From NCBI RefSeq assembly GCF_902833905.1, contig NZ_CADFGP010000044.1, positions 1-64,000 of the forward strand: a stretch of 64,000 bases of DNA, written 5' to 3'. Under the pieces are notes generated by a model. It saw nothing but the letters and a program-made list of their open reading frames with translations. It ran no database searches and had not been told where the DNA came from. Made by a program: the position numbers and the translations under genes. Origin of the DNA: Paraburkholderia tuberum STM678 (lineage in GTDB: Bacteria; Pseudomonadota; Gammaproteobacteria; Burkholderiales; Burkholderiaceae). Within the stretch, counting starts at the first letter, position 1, and each line of letters opens with the position of its first letter. Below are positions 27,107-39,324 of this stretch, piece by piece.

Positions 27107-27972
27107 GCCGGCGTCTTACGGCCGGACCAGTCGCGCGCGAACTGCCATGCGACCCGTCCCGAGCGCGAGCCACGTTCGAGCGCCCACACGAGCGCATCGC
27201 CGCGCGCCGATTCGATCTCGGCGTCGTCGCAACCGAAATGGCGCAGCCAGTGCGCGATGATCGTCAGGTAGTCGTCCTGCTTGAACGGATAGAAGCTGAC
27301 CCACAGCCCGAAACGCTCGGACAGCGAAATCTTCTCTTCGACCAGTTCACCCGGATGAATCTCGCCGTCCGAAGTGTGCTTGTACGTCTCGTTGTCGCTC
27401 ATGTACTCGGGCAGCAGATGGCGGCGGTTCGACGTCGCATAGATCAGTACGTTGTCGGACTGCGCGGCCACCGAGCCGTCGAGCGCGACCTTCAGCGCCT
27501 TGTAGCCCGACTCGCCTTCTTCGAACGACAGGTCGTCGCAGAACACGACGAAGCGCTCCGGCCGCTTCGCGATCAGATCGACGATGTCGCCGAGGTCGTG
27601 CAGATCGTCCTTGTCCACTTCGATCAGGCGCAGGCCGTCTTTCGCATACGCGTTCAGGCACGCCTTGATCAGCGACGACTTGCCGGTACCGCGCGCGCCC
27701 GTCAGCAGCACGTTGTTGGCCGGCTGACCGCGCACGAACTGGCGCGTGTTCTGTTCGATCAACCCCTTCTGGCGATCGATGTTCTGCAAGTCGTCGAGCG
27801 TGATCGGCGAAATGGCATGCACCGGCTGCAAGTAGCCGCGACCCTGGCGCTTGCGCCAGCGGAAAGCGACCGCGGCCGACCAGTCGATGTCCGGCGCGGC
27901 GGGCGGAAGCATCGCTTCCAGGCGGCCGAGCACGGCTTCGGCCCGGTTCAGAAACTGTTCGAGTTTGTCCAT
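27103..27972 (-). CDS. AAA-type ATP-binding protein, DUF815 family
   Basis: A 289-residue predicted ATPase with Walker A GARGTGKS (92-99) and Walker B-like VVFCDDLSFEEGE (about 141-153). The DUF815 family is widespread in betaproteobacteria and lacks a firm function. It sits between argJ (38 bp upstream) and the MutT-like gene (four-base overlap), an arrangement I recall as conserved next to secA. Role unknown. Confidence 0.85.
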   Translation of the reverse strand: MDKLEQFLNRAEAVLGRLEAMLPPAAPDIDWSAAVAFRWRKRQGRGYLQPVHAISPITLDDLQNIDRQKGLIEQNTRQFVRGQPANNVLLTGARGTGKSSLIKACLNAYAKDGLRLIEVDKDDLHDLGDIVDLIAKRPERFVVFCDDLSFEEGESGYKALKVALDGSVAAQSDNVLIYATSNRRHLLPEYMSDNETYKHTSDGEIHPGELVEEKISLSERFGLWVSFYPFKQDDYLTIIAHWLRHFGCDDAEIESARGDALVWALERGSRSGRVAWQFARDWSGRKTPA

Positions 27973-28009
27973 GGTGAGTAGGCGGCCCGTGGCCGCGCTT
28001 TGAAGCTGA

Positions 28010-29251
28010 TTACGAGCGGTAGTCGGCGTTGATGCTCACGTAGTCGTGCGACAGATCGCAGGTCCAGATCGTGGCTTGCGCATTACCGCGGCCGAGCACG
28101 ACGCGAATGCCGATCTCGCTTTTTTTCATCACGCGCTGGCCGTCTTCTTCGCGGTAGGCCGGGTTGCGTCCGCCGGCAGTCGCGACCAGCACGTCGTCCA
28201 GATACAGATCGATCTTGCCGACGTCGAGATCGTCAACGCCGGCATAGCCGATGGCCGCGAGAATACGGCCGAGGTTCGGGTCCGATGCATAGAAGGCCGT
28301 CTTGACAAGCGGCGAGTGGCCGATCGCGTAGGCGATCTGGCGGCATTCGCCGACGCTCGAGCCGCCTTCGACATGCACGGTCATGAATTTGGTCGCGCCC
28401 TCGCCGTCGCGCACGATCAGTTGCGCGAGGTTCTGCGCGACCTCGGTCACCGCGTCGCGCAGCGCTGCATAAGCGGGCGAATCGGTGGACGTGATCGCGG
28501 GCAGGCTCGATTTGCCCGACGCGATCAGGATGAACGAATCGTTGGTCGACGTATCGCCATCGATCGTGATGCAGTTGAACGAGCGATCCGCGACGTGCTT
28601 CACGAGCTCGTCGAGGACCGGCTGCGCGACGGCTGCGTCGAACGCGAGGAAGCCGAGCATGGTCGCCATGTTCGGCTTGATCATGCCGGCGCCCTTGCTG
28701 ATGCCGGTCAGCGTGACCGTGTGACCGTCGATCGTGACCTGGCGCGAGCTCGCCTTCGGCAGCGTGTCGGTCGTCATGATCGACTGCGCCGCGTCGTACC
28801 AGTTCGCTTCCTTGCGGTTCGCGAGCGCGGCCGGCAAGCCCGCCTTCAGACGATCGACCGGCAGCGGTTCGAGAATCACGCCCGTCGAGAACGGCAGCAC
28901 CTGCTCGGGCACGATGTCGGCTAGACGCGCGAGTTCCGCGCAGGTTTCGCGCGTCGCGGCGAGGCCCGGCTCACCGGTACCCGCGTTCGCGTTGCCGGTG
29001 TTGATCACCAGCGCGCGAATCGGCTTGCCGCCCGCGCGCACGCGCTGCAGGTTCTCGCGGCAGACCGTGACGGGCGCCGCGCAGAAGCGGTTCTGCGTGA
29101 ACACGCCGCCTACCGTCGCGCCTTCGTCGACGGAAATGACGAGCACGTCCTTGCGGTTCGGTTTGCGGATATTCGCTTCCGCCCAGCCTAGCGTGACGCC
29201 GGCGACGGGGTGGAGTTGAGCGGGATCGATCGAGGGAAAGTTGACAGCCAT
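28010..29251 (-). CDS. argJ: Bifunctional glutamate N-acetyltransferase/amino-acid acetyltransferase
   Basis: Arginine biosynthesis enzyme that recycles the acetyl group from N-acetylornithine to glutamate. The 413-residue precursor cleaves itself at the conserved KPNMATML site (threonine about residue 200), giving alpha and beta chains. Whether it also uses acetyl-CoA (bifunctional) cannot be decided from sequence. It lies 154 bp after secA. Confidence 0.95.
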   Translation of the reverse strand: MAVNFPSIDPAQLHPVAGVTLGWAEANIRKPNRKDVLVISVDEGATVGGVFTQNRFCAAPVTVCRENLQRVRAGGKPIRALVINTGNANAGTGEPGLAATRETCAELARLADIVPEQVLPFSTGVILEPLPVDRLKAGLPAALANRKEANWYDAAQSIMTTDTLPKASSRQVTIDGHTVTLTGISKGAGMIKPNMATMLGFLAFDAAVAQPVLDELVKHVADRSFNCITIDGDTSTNDSFILIASGKSSLPAITSTDSPAYAALRDAVTEVAQNLAQLIVRDGEGATKFMTVHVEGGSSVGECRQIAYAIGHSPLVKTAFYASDPNLGRILAAIGYAGVDDLDVGKIDLYLDDVLVATAGGRNPAYREEDGQRVMKKSEIGIRVVLGRGNAQATIWTCDLSHDYVSINADYRS

Positions 29252-29364
29252 GGTCGCGACCTGTCGAAGAAAATGCCGGCGGACGCCGGCATCGGGGAAA
29301 CGGAACTGATGACCCGGGTGTGTTGCCGGGTCACCCGCGAAATCAAAACGGCCAAACGGCGCTT

Positions 29365-29396
29365 AAAAACGACACGGCGCGCCCGGAAGCGCGCCG
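29365..29396 (-). terminator. Weak terminator after secA
   Basis: An 8-bp stem CGGCGCGC (29375-29382) / GCGCGCCG (29389-29396) followed on the minus strand, after five bases, by TTTTT. The offset T run makes it a weak candidate; it lies just after the secA stop. Confidence 0.5.
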
Positions 29397-29404
29397 CATC
29401 GCCA

Positions 29405-32221
<2,817 letters not shown>

Positions 32222-32506
32222 CGGATCGGTGTCTGCGTCGCGGCTTCGGCTGGCTCGCGGTATGCACTATGCGCATACCGCGCCTGGGTCGGAAAGTCCT
32301 CGGCGGCTTAGTCCAAGTGTGAATTCGAATCGGGCATTTTAGCACGCGCCTCCGGCCGCGCTCGTGTCGCAGGCGTGACGGCGCCGGCCTCCGCCAGGCC
32401 CGCCCGGCAACCTCCGGCGCGGCGCGGACCGACTTCGCAAGCTGCCCGCGCGGTACAATCGCGGCGTGAGCGCGCATGGGGCGAGCTCACGTCGTCAATC
32501 CCAAAC

Positions 32507-32989
32507 ATGAGCCGTTTTTCGTCCTTTTCAAGGCCGCCGAAGCAGTTCGATCGGCGCCGTCCGCAACCGCTTGCCGAGGTACTCGGCCGCACGGACGCGT
32601 TCGCTGCGCTGCGCGCAGGCGTCGAGCAGATCGCCGCGCTCGAGAAGGATCTGCGCGAGCTGCTGCCCGATTATCTGGCGACGAGCGTCGAGCCTGGCTT
32701 CATCAAGGAGGGCGTGCTGGCCCTGTTCGCCGCGCACAACGCGCTCGCGGCGCGTCTGCGGCATCTGGAGCCGCGGCTGCTGGCGGATTTGCAGCAGCGC
32801 GGCTGGCCCGTGCAGGCGCTGAAGATTCGCGTGCGGCCGCAGCCGCTGAAAGAACCGCCGCCCGTAAAACAGGCGCGCATGACGCCGGCGGGCGCCGCCG
32901 CACTGCAGGCGTTGAGCGAATCGCTTGAGCCTTCGCCGTTGCAGGAGGCGCTCGCGCGCATGGCCGCGCGGCATCGGCGCAATCGCTGA
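32507..32989 (+). CDS. dciA: DnaB-recruiting protein DciA (DUF721)
   Basis: A 160-residue protein of the DUF721 family, the ancestral loader or recruiter of the replicative helicase DnaB in bacteria lacking DnaC. It is divergent from secA, a typical place. The start at ATG 32507 (MSRFSSFSRPPKQF) is preferred; the frame stays open upstream to 32375, but that part looks non-coding. The conserved core is about residues 20-110. The family call is fairly firm, the helicase role is by homology. Confidence 0.8.
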   Translation: MSRFSSFSRPPKQFDRRRPQPLAEVLGRTDAFAALRAGVEQIAALEKDLRELLPDYLATSVEPGFIKEGVLALFAAHNALAARLRHLEPRLLADLQQRGWPVQALKIRVRPQPLKEPPPVKQARMTPAGAAALQALSESLEPSPLQEALARMAARHRRNR

Positions 32990-32999
32990 ACGCTCGACG

Positions 33000-33028
33000 A
33001 AAAAAAACGGCCCCGAGGGGCCGTTTTT
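33000..33028. terminator. Bidirectional terminator between dciA and lpxC
   Basis: A stem CGGCCC/GGGCCG with loop CGAG is flanked by an A run (33000-33007) and a T run (33024-33028). It can stop both converging genes. Confidence 0.92.
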
Positions 33029-33053
33029 CATTTGCTTGCCTGTTACGCTGGCT

Positions 33054-33971
33054 TTATGCGAACGCGGTCTGCGTCTCGTACGCGAAGCCGCGCGGGGCCT
33101 TCTGCGTGTCGTCGAAAGTGACGATTTCGTACGAGTCTTCGTGCGCGAGCAGCTCACGCAGCAACGCGTTGTTCAGACCGTGGCCCGACTTGTACGCGGT
33201 GTACGACGCGAGCAGCGGGTGGCCGACCACGTACAGGTCGCCGATGGCGTCGAGCATTTTGTGCTTGACGAACTCGTCGTCGTAACGCAAGCCGTCGTTG
33301 TTCAGGATGCGATACTCGTCGAGCACAATCGCGTTGTCCATGCTGCCGCCGCGCGCGAGGCCAAGCTCACGCATCATTTCCACTTCGTGCGCGAAGCCGA
33401 ACGTGCGGGCACGCGCGATTTCGCGCACGTACGACGTGTTGGCGAAATCCACTTCCAACGCCTGACCGGTTTTGTCCACGGCCGGGTGACGGAAGTCGAT
33501 CGTGAATTTGAGCTTGAAACCGAAGTACGGATCGAGGCGCGCGAACTTGTCGCCGTCACGGATTTCGACCGGCTTCGTGACCTTGATGAATTTCTTCGGC
33601 GCGTTCTGCTCTTCGATACCCGCCGACTGGATCAGGAACACGAACGAACCCGCACTGCCATCCATGATCGGGATTTCCTCGGCGGTGACGTCGACGTAAA
33701 GATTGTCGATGCCAAGACCGGCGCAGGCGGACATCAGATGCTCAATGGTCGACACGCGCGCGCCGTCTTTCTGCAACACGGAAGCCAGACGCGTATCGCC
33801 AATCGCCAGCGCCGACGCAGGAATGTCCACCGGCGTGGGCAAATCCACGCGCGAAAAAACGATGCCAGTGCCCGGCGCCGCCGGGCGGAGCGTCAAATTG
33901 ACTTTACGGCCGGAGTGCAGCCCGATGCCGACAGTCTTGACGATCGATTTAATTGTGCGCTGCTTCAACAT
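33054..33971 (-). CDS. lpxC: UDP-3-O-acyl-N-acetylglucosamine deacetylase
   Basis: Zinc deacetylase for the first committed step of lipid A synthesis. The 305-residue protein shows the zinc ligands His78 (STIEHLMSA) and the HKMLDAIGD histidine/aspartate pair (about 237-241), and the catalytic His in SGHGLNN. ATG 33971 gives the standard length (MLKQRTIKS); an upstream in-frame codon at 34001 is not needed. It is the last gene of the long dcw-ftsZ-lpxC array. Confidence 0.97.
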   Translation of the reverse strand: MLKQRTIKSIVKTVGIGLHSGRKVNLTLRPAAPGTGIVFSRVDLPTPVDIPASALAIGDTRLASVLQKDGARVSTIEHLMSACAGLGIDNLYVDVTAEEIPIMDGSAGSFVFLIQSAGIEEQNAPKKFIKVTKPVEIRDGDKFARLDPYFGFKLKFTIDFRHPAVDKTGQALEVDFANTSYVREIARARTFGFAHEVEMMRELGLARGGSMDNAIVLDEYRILNNDGLRYDDEFVKHKMLDAIGDLYVVGHPLLASYTAYKSGHGLNNALLRELLAHEDSYEIVTFDDTQKAPRGFAYETQTAFA

Positions 33972-34257
33972 GGTGGCATTCTGTTCGATTGAAAATCCCA
34001 ATCAGGATTTTTTATTTCATAGCGCGAATTATACTCCAATCCCCAGACCAGCGTCTTTGCGGGGAACGTGACAATCTGTTTCGCTGCATTACCCACTGGG
34101 CTCCCCGACGGAAAGCGTGACGGGCCGATGCCCCGGAACGGAGGCGTTTCCGGTCATCGGCCCGCGTAACGGCCTGTCACAAAAGCGTCGTAATCACCGT
34201 TGCCGTAACGCCACGCGGCATAAGCGCAGGGTCGCGGCGAAGGTGCGACGTCAGCAA

Positions 34258-34761
34258 CTAGCTCAACGTGGCGAGAATACTCGCTGCATCGCTGACTTCG
34301 AATTTGCCGGCAGCCTCGACATTCAGCGTCTTGACCACGCCGTCGTCGATCACCATCGCGTAGCGCAGGGAACGGATCCCCATGCCGCGCGCCGACAGAT
34401 CCTGCTCCAGACCAAGCGCCCGTGTGAAAGCCGCACTACCGTCCGCCATCATGCGCACCTTGCCCGAGGTGTGCTGATCGCGTCCCCACGCGCCCATGAC
34501 GAACGCGTCGTTGACGGACACGCACCAGATTTCGTCGATGCCGGCAGCGCGCAACTGCTCGGCATGCTCGACATAGCCCGGTACATGTTTGGCCGAACAG
34601 GTCGGCGTGAACGCGCCGGGCAATCCGAAGATCACCACGCGCTTGCCCGCCGTCTGCTCGTGCACGTCGAAACTGTTCGGTCCGATCGTGCAGCCCGCCC
34701 GGTCGTCTTCGACGTACTCGAAGAGCGTCGCGTCGGGCAACTTTTCACCTTCCTTGATCAT
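34258..34761 (-). CDS. Peroxiredoxin, Prx5-like
   Basis: A 167-residue thiol peroxidase. The peroxidatic cysteine is in FTPTCSAKHVPGY (Cys55); Cys24 and Cys80 are candidate resolving residues. The GRDQHTSGKVRMMAD and LRYAMVIDDGVV segments fit the Prx5/AhpE-type fold with a redoxin domain. Glutathione or another thiol reduces such enzymes, but no glutaredoxin domain is fused. Start ATG 34761 is preceded by AAAGGA. It lies between ftsZ and lpxC, as in other Burkholderiales. Confidence 0.92.
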   Translation of the reverse strand: MIKEGEKLPDATLFEYVEDDRAGCTIGPNSFDVHEQTAGKRVVIFGLPGAFTPTCSAKHVPGYVEHAEQLRAAGIDEIWCVSVNDAFVMGAWGRDQHTSGKVRMMADGSAAFTRALGLEQDLSARGMGIRSLRYAMVIDDGVVKTLNVEAAGKFEVSDAASILATLS

Positions 34762-34763
34762 GC

Positions 34764-34982
34764 TCAGTCCTTTGCATCGATGCGAAGCACGCTCGCACGT
34801 CCTCGTGTCGCAGTGAATTTCGGTTCGGCCCATTCAACTATAAGCCAACGCCGTTCGGCGGCAGCCACTTCGTCCGCTTCGCGAATCCGCAGAGGGCAGT
34901 TGCCCCTGCCGCGAATCAGACGATAAGCGACCTGCTTGCCGTTCACCCGCCACGCTCGTGCGTTCGTCCGCCAGCGCTGCAT
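34764..34982 (-). CDS. Possible small unknown protein between ftsZ and the peroxiredoxin
   Basis: A 72-codon frame starting at ATG 34982, 44 bp after ftsZ, with TAAGG about nine bases before the start. It ends two bases before the peroxiredoxin ATG, which would suit an operon. The sequence is basic and includes RWLIVEWAEPKF near the middle. I do not recognise a family. Support comes from the ribosome site and the tight fit between neighbours; it could still be a chance frame. Confidence 0.4.
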   Translation of the reverse strand: MQRWRTNARAWRVNGKQVAYRLIRGRGNCPLRIREADEVAAAERRWLIVEWAEPKFTATRGRASVLRIDAKD

Positions 34983-35026
34983 CTGCGACCTTACTCGCAA
35001 CGCGGCAACGAAGCCTGCCCGTGCGC

Positions 35027-36229
35027 TCAGTCCGCCTGCTTGCGCAGGAATGCCGGAATGTCGTACGTATCGACGCCCTTTTCCTGCAGCGCCTGCACGT
35101 GCGAGGCCGCCGTGTCGCGCGAGGTGCGCCACACTGCCGGCGTATCGAGCGCGCCGTAGTCGGCCGTGCTGGCGTGGCCTGCCGCCGGTGCGTACGCCGC
35201 ATGCGTCATCGCGCCGATCGGCTGGTTGTCGGTGCCGGTGCGCAGCAGCGTCATCGGTGCAGATTGCTGCTTCTTCGCCGCGCGGCCGAGGCCCGTCGCG
35301 ACGACCGTCACGCGCAGCGCGTCGCCCATCGCGTCGTCGTACACGGCGCCGAAGATCACCGTGGCATCTTCCGCGGCATAGCTCTTGATCGTGTTCATCA
35401 CTTCGCGCGTTTCCGACAGACGCAGCGAACGGCTCGACGTGATGTTGACCAGCACGCCACGCGCGCCCGACAGATCGACGCCTTCCAGCAGCGGGCTCGC
35501 GACGGCCTGTTCGGCCGCAAGACGCGCGCGATCGACGCCGGCAACCGTCGCCGTGCCCATCATCGCCTTGCCCTGCTCGCCCATCACGGTCTTCACGTCT
35601 TCGAAGTCGACGTTGACGAGACCGTCGACGTTGATGATTTCCGCAATGCCCGCGACCGCGTTGTTCAGAACGTCGTCAGCGCACTGGAAGCACTTGTCCA
35701 TCTCGGCGTCGTCGCCCATCACCTCGAACAGCTTGTCGTTCAGCACGACGATCAGCGAGTCGACGTGATCCTCCAGTTGCTGCGAACCGGCTTCCGCCAC
35801 GCGCATACGCTTGCCGCCTTCGAATTCGAACGGCTTGCTGACGACGCCAACGGTCAAAATACCCATTTCCTTCGCGATCTGCGCGACGACCGGTGCCGCG
35901 CCCGTGCCGGTACCGCCACCCATGCCGGCGGTGATGAACACCATGTGCGCGCCGCGCAGTGCGTCGGCGATACGCTCGCGTGCTTCTTCAGCGGCGGCGT
36001 GCCCCATTTCCGGCTTGGCGCCCGCGCCCAGACCCGTGTTGCCGAGCTGGATCACCGCGGTGGCGCGCGAACGCGACAGCGCCTGCGCGTCCGTGTTCAT
36101 CACGATGAAGTCGACGCCTTGCACGCCTTTGTTGATCATGTGCTGAACGGCATTGCCGCCAGCGCCACCGACTCCGACGACCTTGATGATCGTGCCGCTC
36201 GTTTCGGTTTCCAGCATCTGGAATTCCAT
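35027..36229 (-). CDS. ftsZ: Cell division GTPase FtsZ
   Basis: Tubulin-like GTPase that forms the Z ring. The 400-residue protein has the tubulin signature GGGTGTG (104-110), the T7 loop with NVDFEDVKTVM, a variable linker, and the conserved C-terminal peptide DIPAFLRK that binds FtsA and ZapD-type partners. Start ATG 36229 is preceded by GGAGGCAAC; an earlier in-frame codon at 36262 is unlikely. It lies 116 bp after ftsA. Confidence 0.98.
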   Translation of the reverse strand: MEFQMLETETSGTIIKVVGVGGAGGNAVQHMINKGVQGVDFIVMNTDAQALSRSRATAVIQLGNTGLGAGAKPEMGHAAAEEARERIADALRGAHMVFITAGMGGGTGTGAAPVVAQIAKEMGILTVGVVSKPFEFEGGKRMRVAEAGSQQLEDHVDSLIVVLNDKLFEVMGDDAEMDKCFQCADDVLNNAVAGIAEIINVDGLVNVDFEDVKTVMGEQGKAMMGTATVAGVDRARLAAEQAVASPLLEGVDLSGARGVLVNITSSRSLRLSETREVMNTIKSYAAEDATVIFGAVYDDAMGDALRVTVVATGLGRAAKKQQSAPMTLLRTGTDNQPIGAMTHAAYAPAAGHASTADYGALDTPAVWRTSRDTAASHVQALQEKGVDTYDIPAFLRKQAD

Positions 36230-36345
36230 GTTGCCTCCGTCAAGATAAAAAGTTACCGCCACTCGGCGTTATCCGGCAGGAGATCGGGCAACCCCCTGTC
36301 GCGCGCCGGCCGCCGGCACCAGCGCGAATTTCTCGAAACCCGTGG

Positions 36346-37578
36346 TCAGAAGTTGCCGAGGAACCAGTCCTTCATGCGCGAGAACACCTGTCCCATCGAC
36401 CCCGACTGCACCGCAACCTTGCGCCCGCGCATGCGCTGCGAGCGTCCTTCGACGAGCAGACCCATCGCCGTCGAATAGCGCGGATTGCGCACGACGTCGG
36501 CGAGACCGCCCGCATACTCCGGCACGCCGATGCGCACCGGTTTCAGGAAAATGTCCTCACCGAGCTCGACCATGCCGATCATCATCGACGCGCCGCCCGT
36601 CAGCACGACGCCCGAGCTCAGCAGTTCCTCATAACCCGACTCGCGCACCACCTGCTGCACGAGCGAAAACAGTTCTTCGACGCGCGGCTCGATCACGGCC
36701 GCCAATGCCTGGCGCGACAGCGTGCGCGGACCGCGCTCGCCGAGACCCGGCACTTCGATCATCTCGTCCGGATCGGCGAGCGCCTGCTTGGCGATGCCGT
36801 AGTCGACCTTGATGTCCTCGGCATCCGGCGTCGGCGTGCGCAGCGCCATCGCGATGTCGCTCGTGATCTGGTCGCCGGCGATCGGAATCACGGCCGTGTG
36901 GCGAATCGCGCCTTCGCTGAAGATCGCGATGTCCGTCGTGCCGCCGCCGATGTCGACCAGCACCACGCCCAGTTCCTTTTCGTCTTCCGTCAGCACTGCG
37001 AGCGACGACGCGAGCGGCTGCAGAATCAGGTCGTTCACTTCGAGGCCGCAGCGACGCACGCATTTGACGATGTTCTGCGCCGCGCTCACGGCACCGGTCA
37101 CGATATGCACCTTCACTTCGAGGCGGATGCCGCTCATGCCGATCGGCTCGCGCACGTCTTCCTGACCGTCGATGATGAATTCCTGCGTGAGGATATGCAG
37201 CACCTGCTGGTCGGTCGGAATGTTGATCGCCTTGGCGGTTTCGATCACGCGCGCGACGTCGGCCTGCGTGACTTCCTTCTCCTTGATCGCGACCATGCCG
37301 CTCGAATTGAAGCTGCGGATATGGCTGCCGGCGATCCCGGTGAACACGTTCGTGATCTTGCAGTCGGCCATCAGCTCGGCTTCCTCGAGCGCGCGCTGAA
37401 TCGACTGCACGGTGGCTTCGATATTCACCACCACGCCCTTCTTGAGCCCCTTCGATTCGCTCTGGCCGAGACCGATCACCTCGTAGTGACCCTCGCCCTT
37501 CAACTCGGCGACGATGGCCACTACCTTCGACGTTCCGATGTCGAGGGCGACCAGCAGATCTTTATAGTCTTTACTCAT
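36346..37578 (-). CDS. ftsA: Cell division protein FtsA
   Basis: Actin-like ATPase that tethers FtsZ to the membrane. The 410-residue protein begins KDYKDLLVALDIGTSKVVAIVAE (phosphate 1 motif), has VDIGGGTTDIAIF (phosphate 2, about 210-222) and LTGGASMM (adenosine motif), and ends in an amphipathic helix FSRMKDWFLGNF that serves as the membrane anchor. It lies 27 bp after ftsQ. Confidence 0.98.
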   Translation of the reverse strand: MSKDYKDLLVALDIGTSKVVAIVAELKGEGHYEVIGLGQSESKGLKKGVVVNIEATVQSIQRALEEAELMADCKITNVFTGIAGSHIRSFNSSGMVAIKEKEVTQADVARVIETAKAINIPTDQQVLHILTQEFIIDGQEDVREPIGMSGIRLEVKVHIVTGAVSAAQNIVKCVRRCGLEVNDLILQPLASSLAVLTEDEKELGVVLVDIGGGTTDIAIFSEGAIRHTAVIPIAGDQITSDIAMALRTPTPDAEDIKVDYGIAKQALADPDEMIEVPGLGERGPRTLSRQALAAVIEPRVEELFSLVQQVVRESGYEELLSSGVVLTGGASMMIGMVELGEDIFLKPVRIGVPEYAGGLADVVRNPRYSTAMGLLVEGRSQRMRGRKVAVQSGSMGQVFSRMKDWFLGNF

Positions 37579-37605
37579 AGCGTGCTCAGTGCGTGTGATG
37601 TCCGT

Positions 37606-38358
37606 TTACTTCTTGCCCTTGTCGGGTTCGCTGATGAAGCGCATGCCAGTGGCACGAATCGCGAAACCGTTCGGATAGCGCAAGTCCGCATTCTCGATAT
37701 CCTTTCCCCAACGTTGCGTCACCGCGCTCCATGCCGCGGTCAGGCGCTTGCTGCGATCGGCCAGCGTGTCCTGATTGCGTTCGCGGCCCAACTCCACCTG
37801 CGTGCCGTTCGACAGCTTCACCGTCCACGCGTAGCGCGGCGACAGCGTCACTTCCTCGGGCGTCTCGTGGATCGCCGCGAACCACTTCTGGAAGTCGTGA
37901 TAACGCGCGACGACTTCCTTCGCCGTACCGTCCGGGCCGTCGAACGCCGGCAGGTCTCCGTCGAGCTCGCCCTGATTCGCGGTGAACAGCTCGCCGTCGA
38001 CGCTCACCAGCTGATCGCTGCCCCACGTCCCAAGCGGCTTGTACTCCTCGAGCGTGACAGCCAGTGCATTCGGCCACACGCGCCGTACGCTCGCGTGACG
38101 CACCCACGGCATCTGCTCGAACGCCTGCCGTGCGGCGTCGAGATCGACCGTGAAGTAGTTGCCCTTCAGTCGCCCCACCACGCCGGCGCGTACCGTCGGC
38201 GAATTGATGTGCTCGGTATCGCCGTCGATCTGGATCTCGCGCAGCGCGAAATTCGGGCGCTGGATCAGCCAGTAACCGCCCGCCGCCAGCAGCACGAGCA
38301 CCAGCAACGCGTGCAACGCGTTGGTGGCGAGATTGAGCTGGCGAACGTTGTTCCACAT
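37606..38358 (-). CDS. ftsQ: Cell division protein FtsQ
   Basis: Bitopic divisome protein linking early and late components. The 250-residue protein has a short cytoplasmic N terminus, one membrane helix (about 13-33), a POTRA domain (FALREIQIDGDTEHIN onward, about 43-112) and an FtsQ beta domain. ATG 38358 is chosen; the frame is open much further upstream inside ddlB. It lies 23 bp after ddlB. Confidence 0.95.
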   Translation of the reverse strand: MWNNVRQLNLATNALHALLVLVLLAAGGYWLIQRPNFALREIQIDGDTEHINSPTVRAGVVGRLKGNYFTVDLDAARQAFEQMPWVRHASVRRVWPNALAVTLEEYKPLGTWGSDQLVSVDGELFTANQGELDGDLPAFDGPDGTAKEVVARYHDFQKWFAAIHETPEEVTLSPRYAWTVKLSNGTQVELGRERNQDTLADRSKRLTAAWSAVTQRWGKDIENADLRYPNGFAIRATGMRFISEPDKGKK

Positions 38359-38381
38359 GGTGTCGCTTGCGGTTGCCTTGG

Positions 38382-39323
38382 TTAATCCTGCAGCGTCAGC
38401 GCCAACACGCCGACCACCAGTTCCTGATAGCTGATGCCGACCGCGCGCGCCGCTTTCGGCGGCAGCGAGTGATCGGTCATGCCGGGCGCCGTATTCACTT
38501 CGAGGAAGTACGGCTTGCCTTCGCCGTCGAGCATGAAGTCCGCGCGGCCCCAGTCGGTGCAGCCGAGCACATCGAACGCGCGGCGCGCGAGCACCTTCAG
38601 GCGCGCTTCCTCTTCGGCGCCGAGACCGCACGGAATCAGATACTGCGTGTCGTTGGCGACGTACTTCGCGTGGTAGTCGTAGAACTCGCCGGCCGGCACG
38701 ATGCGGATCACCGGCAGGTCCAGATTGCCGGCGATGCACGCGGTGTATTCGCCGCCGCCTTCGATGCTCTTCTCGACCACGACGATACGGTCGTGCTTCA
38801 CGGCTTCGATCAACGCGGCCGGCAGCGCATCCGCGCTCTTCACCTTGATCACGGCGACACTCGAACCTTCGCTCGCCGGCTTCACGAACAGCGGCAGACC
38901 GAGCTTCGCGACGATCTCCTTGGCGCGCGCTTCGTAGTCGTCACCGCGCAGCACCGCTTCGAACGGCGGAGTCGGAATGCCGAGCTGCTGCCACACGAGC
39001 TTGGTGCGGAACTTGTCGAGACCGAGCGCCGAGCCGAGCACGCCGCTACCGGTGTAACGGATGCCATAGAAATCCAGCGCGCCCTGGATCTGGCCGTTCT
39101 CGCCGTAACCGCCATGCAGCGCGTTGAACGCGCGCACGAAGCCTTCATCCTTCAACGCGGACAGCGGACGCTCGGCCGGATCGAACGGATGCGCGTCGAC
39201 GCCCGCGTCACGCAGGCCTTGCAACACCAGGCGCCCGGAATTGAGCGACACCTCGCGCTCGGCGGAATTACCGCCGAGCAGCACTGCCACCTTGCCGAAT
39301 TGTTTAGGGTCGATACTGCTCAT
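38382..39323 (-). CDS. ddlB: D-alanine--D-alanine ligase B
   Basis: ATP-grasp enzyme that makes the D-Ala-D-Ala dipeptide for peptidoglycan. The 313-residue protein has the N-terminal VAVLLGGNSAEREVSL motif, the lid region GSSVAVIKVK, and the magnesium site FLEVNTAPGMTDHS near the C terminus. Start ATG 39323 lies one base after the murC stop, so translation is probably coupled. Confidence 0.96.
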   Translation of the reverse strand: MSSIDPKQFGKVAVLLGGNSAEREVSLNSGRLVLQGLRDAGVDAHPFDPAERPLSALKDEGFVRAFNALHGGYGENGQIQGALDFYGIRYTGSGVLGSALGLDKFRTKLVWQQLGIPTPPFEAVLRGDDYEARAKEIVAKLGLPLFVKPASEGSSVAVIKVKSADALPAALIEAVKHDRIVVVEKSIEGGGEYTACIAGNLDLPVIRIVPAGEFYDYHAKYVANDTQYLIPCGLGAEEEARLKVLARRAFDVLGCTDWGRADFMLDGEGKPYFLEVNTAPGMTDHSLPPKAARAVGISYQELVVGVLALTLQD

Positions 39324-39324
39324 C

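Noticed and set aside
34764..34982. WLIVEW segment considered as a transposase C-terminal remnant
   Set aside because: Only a few residues resemble IS701-type transposase ends, and no other transposase sequence surrounds it.
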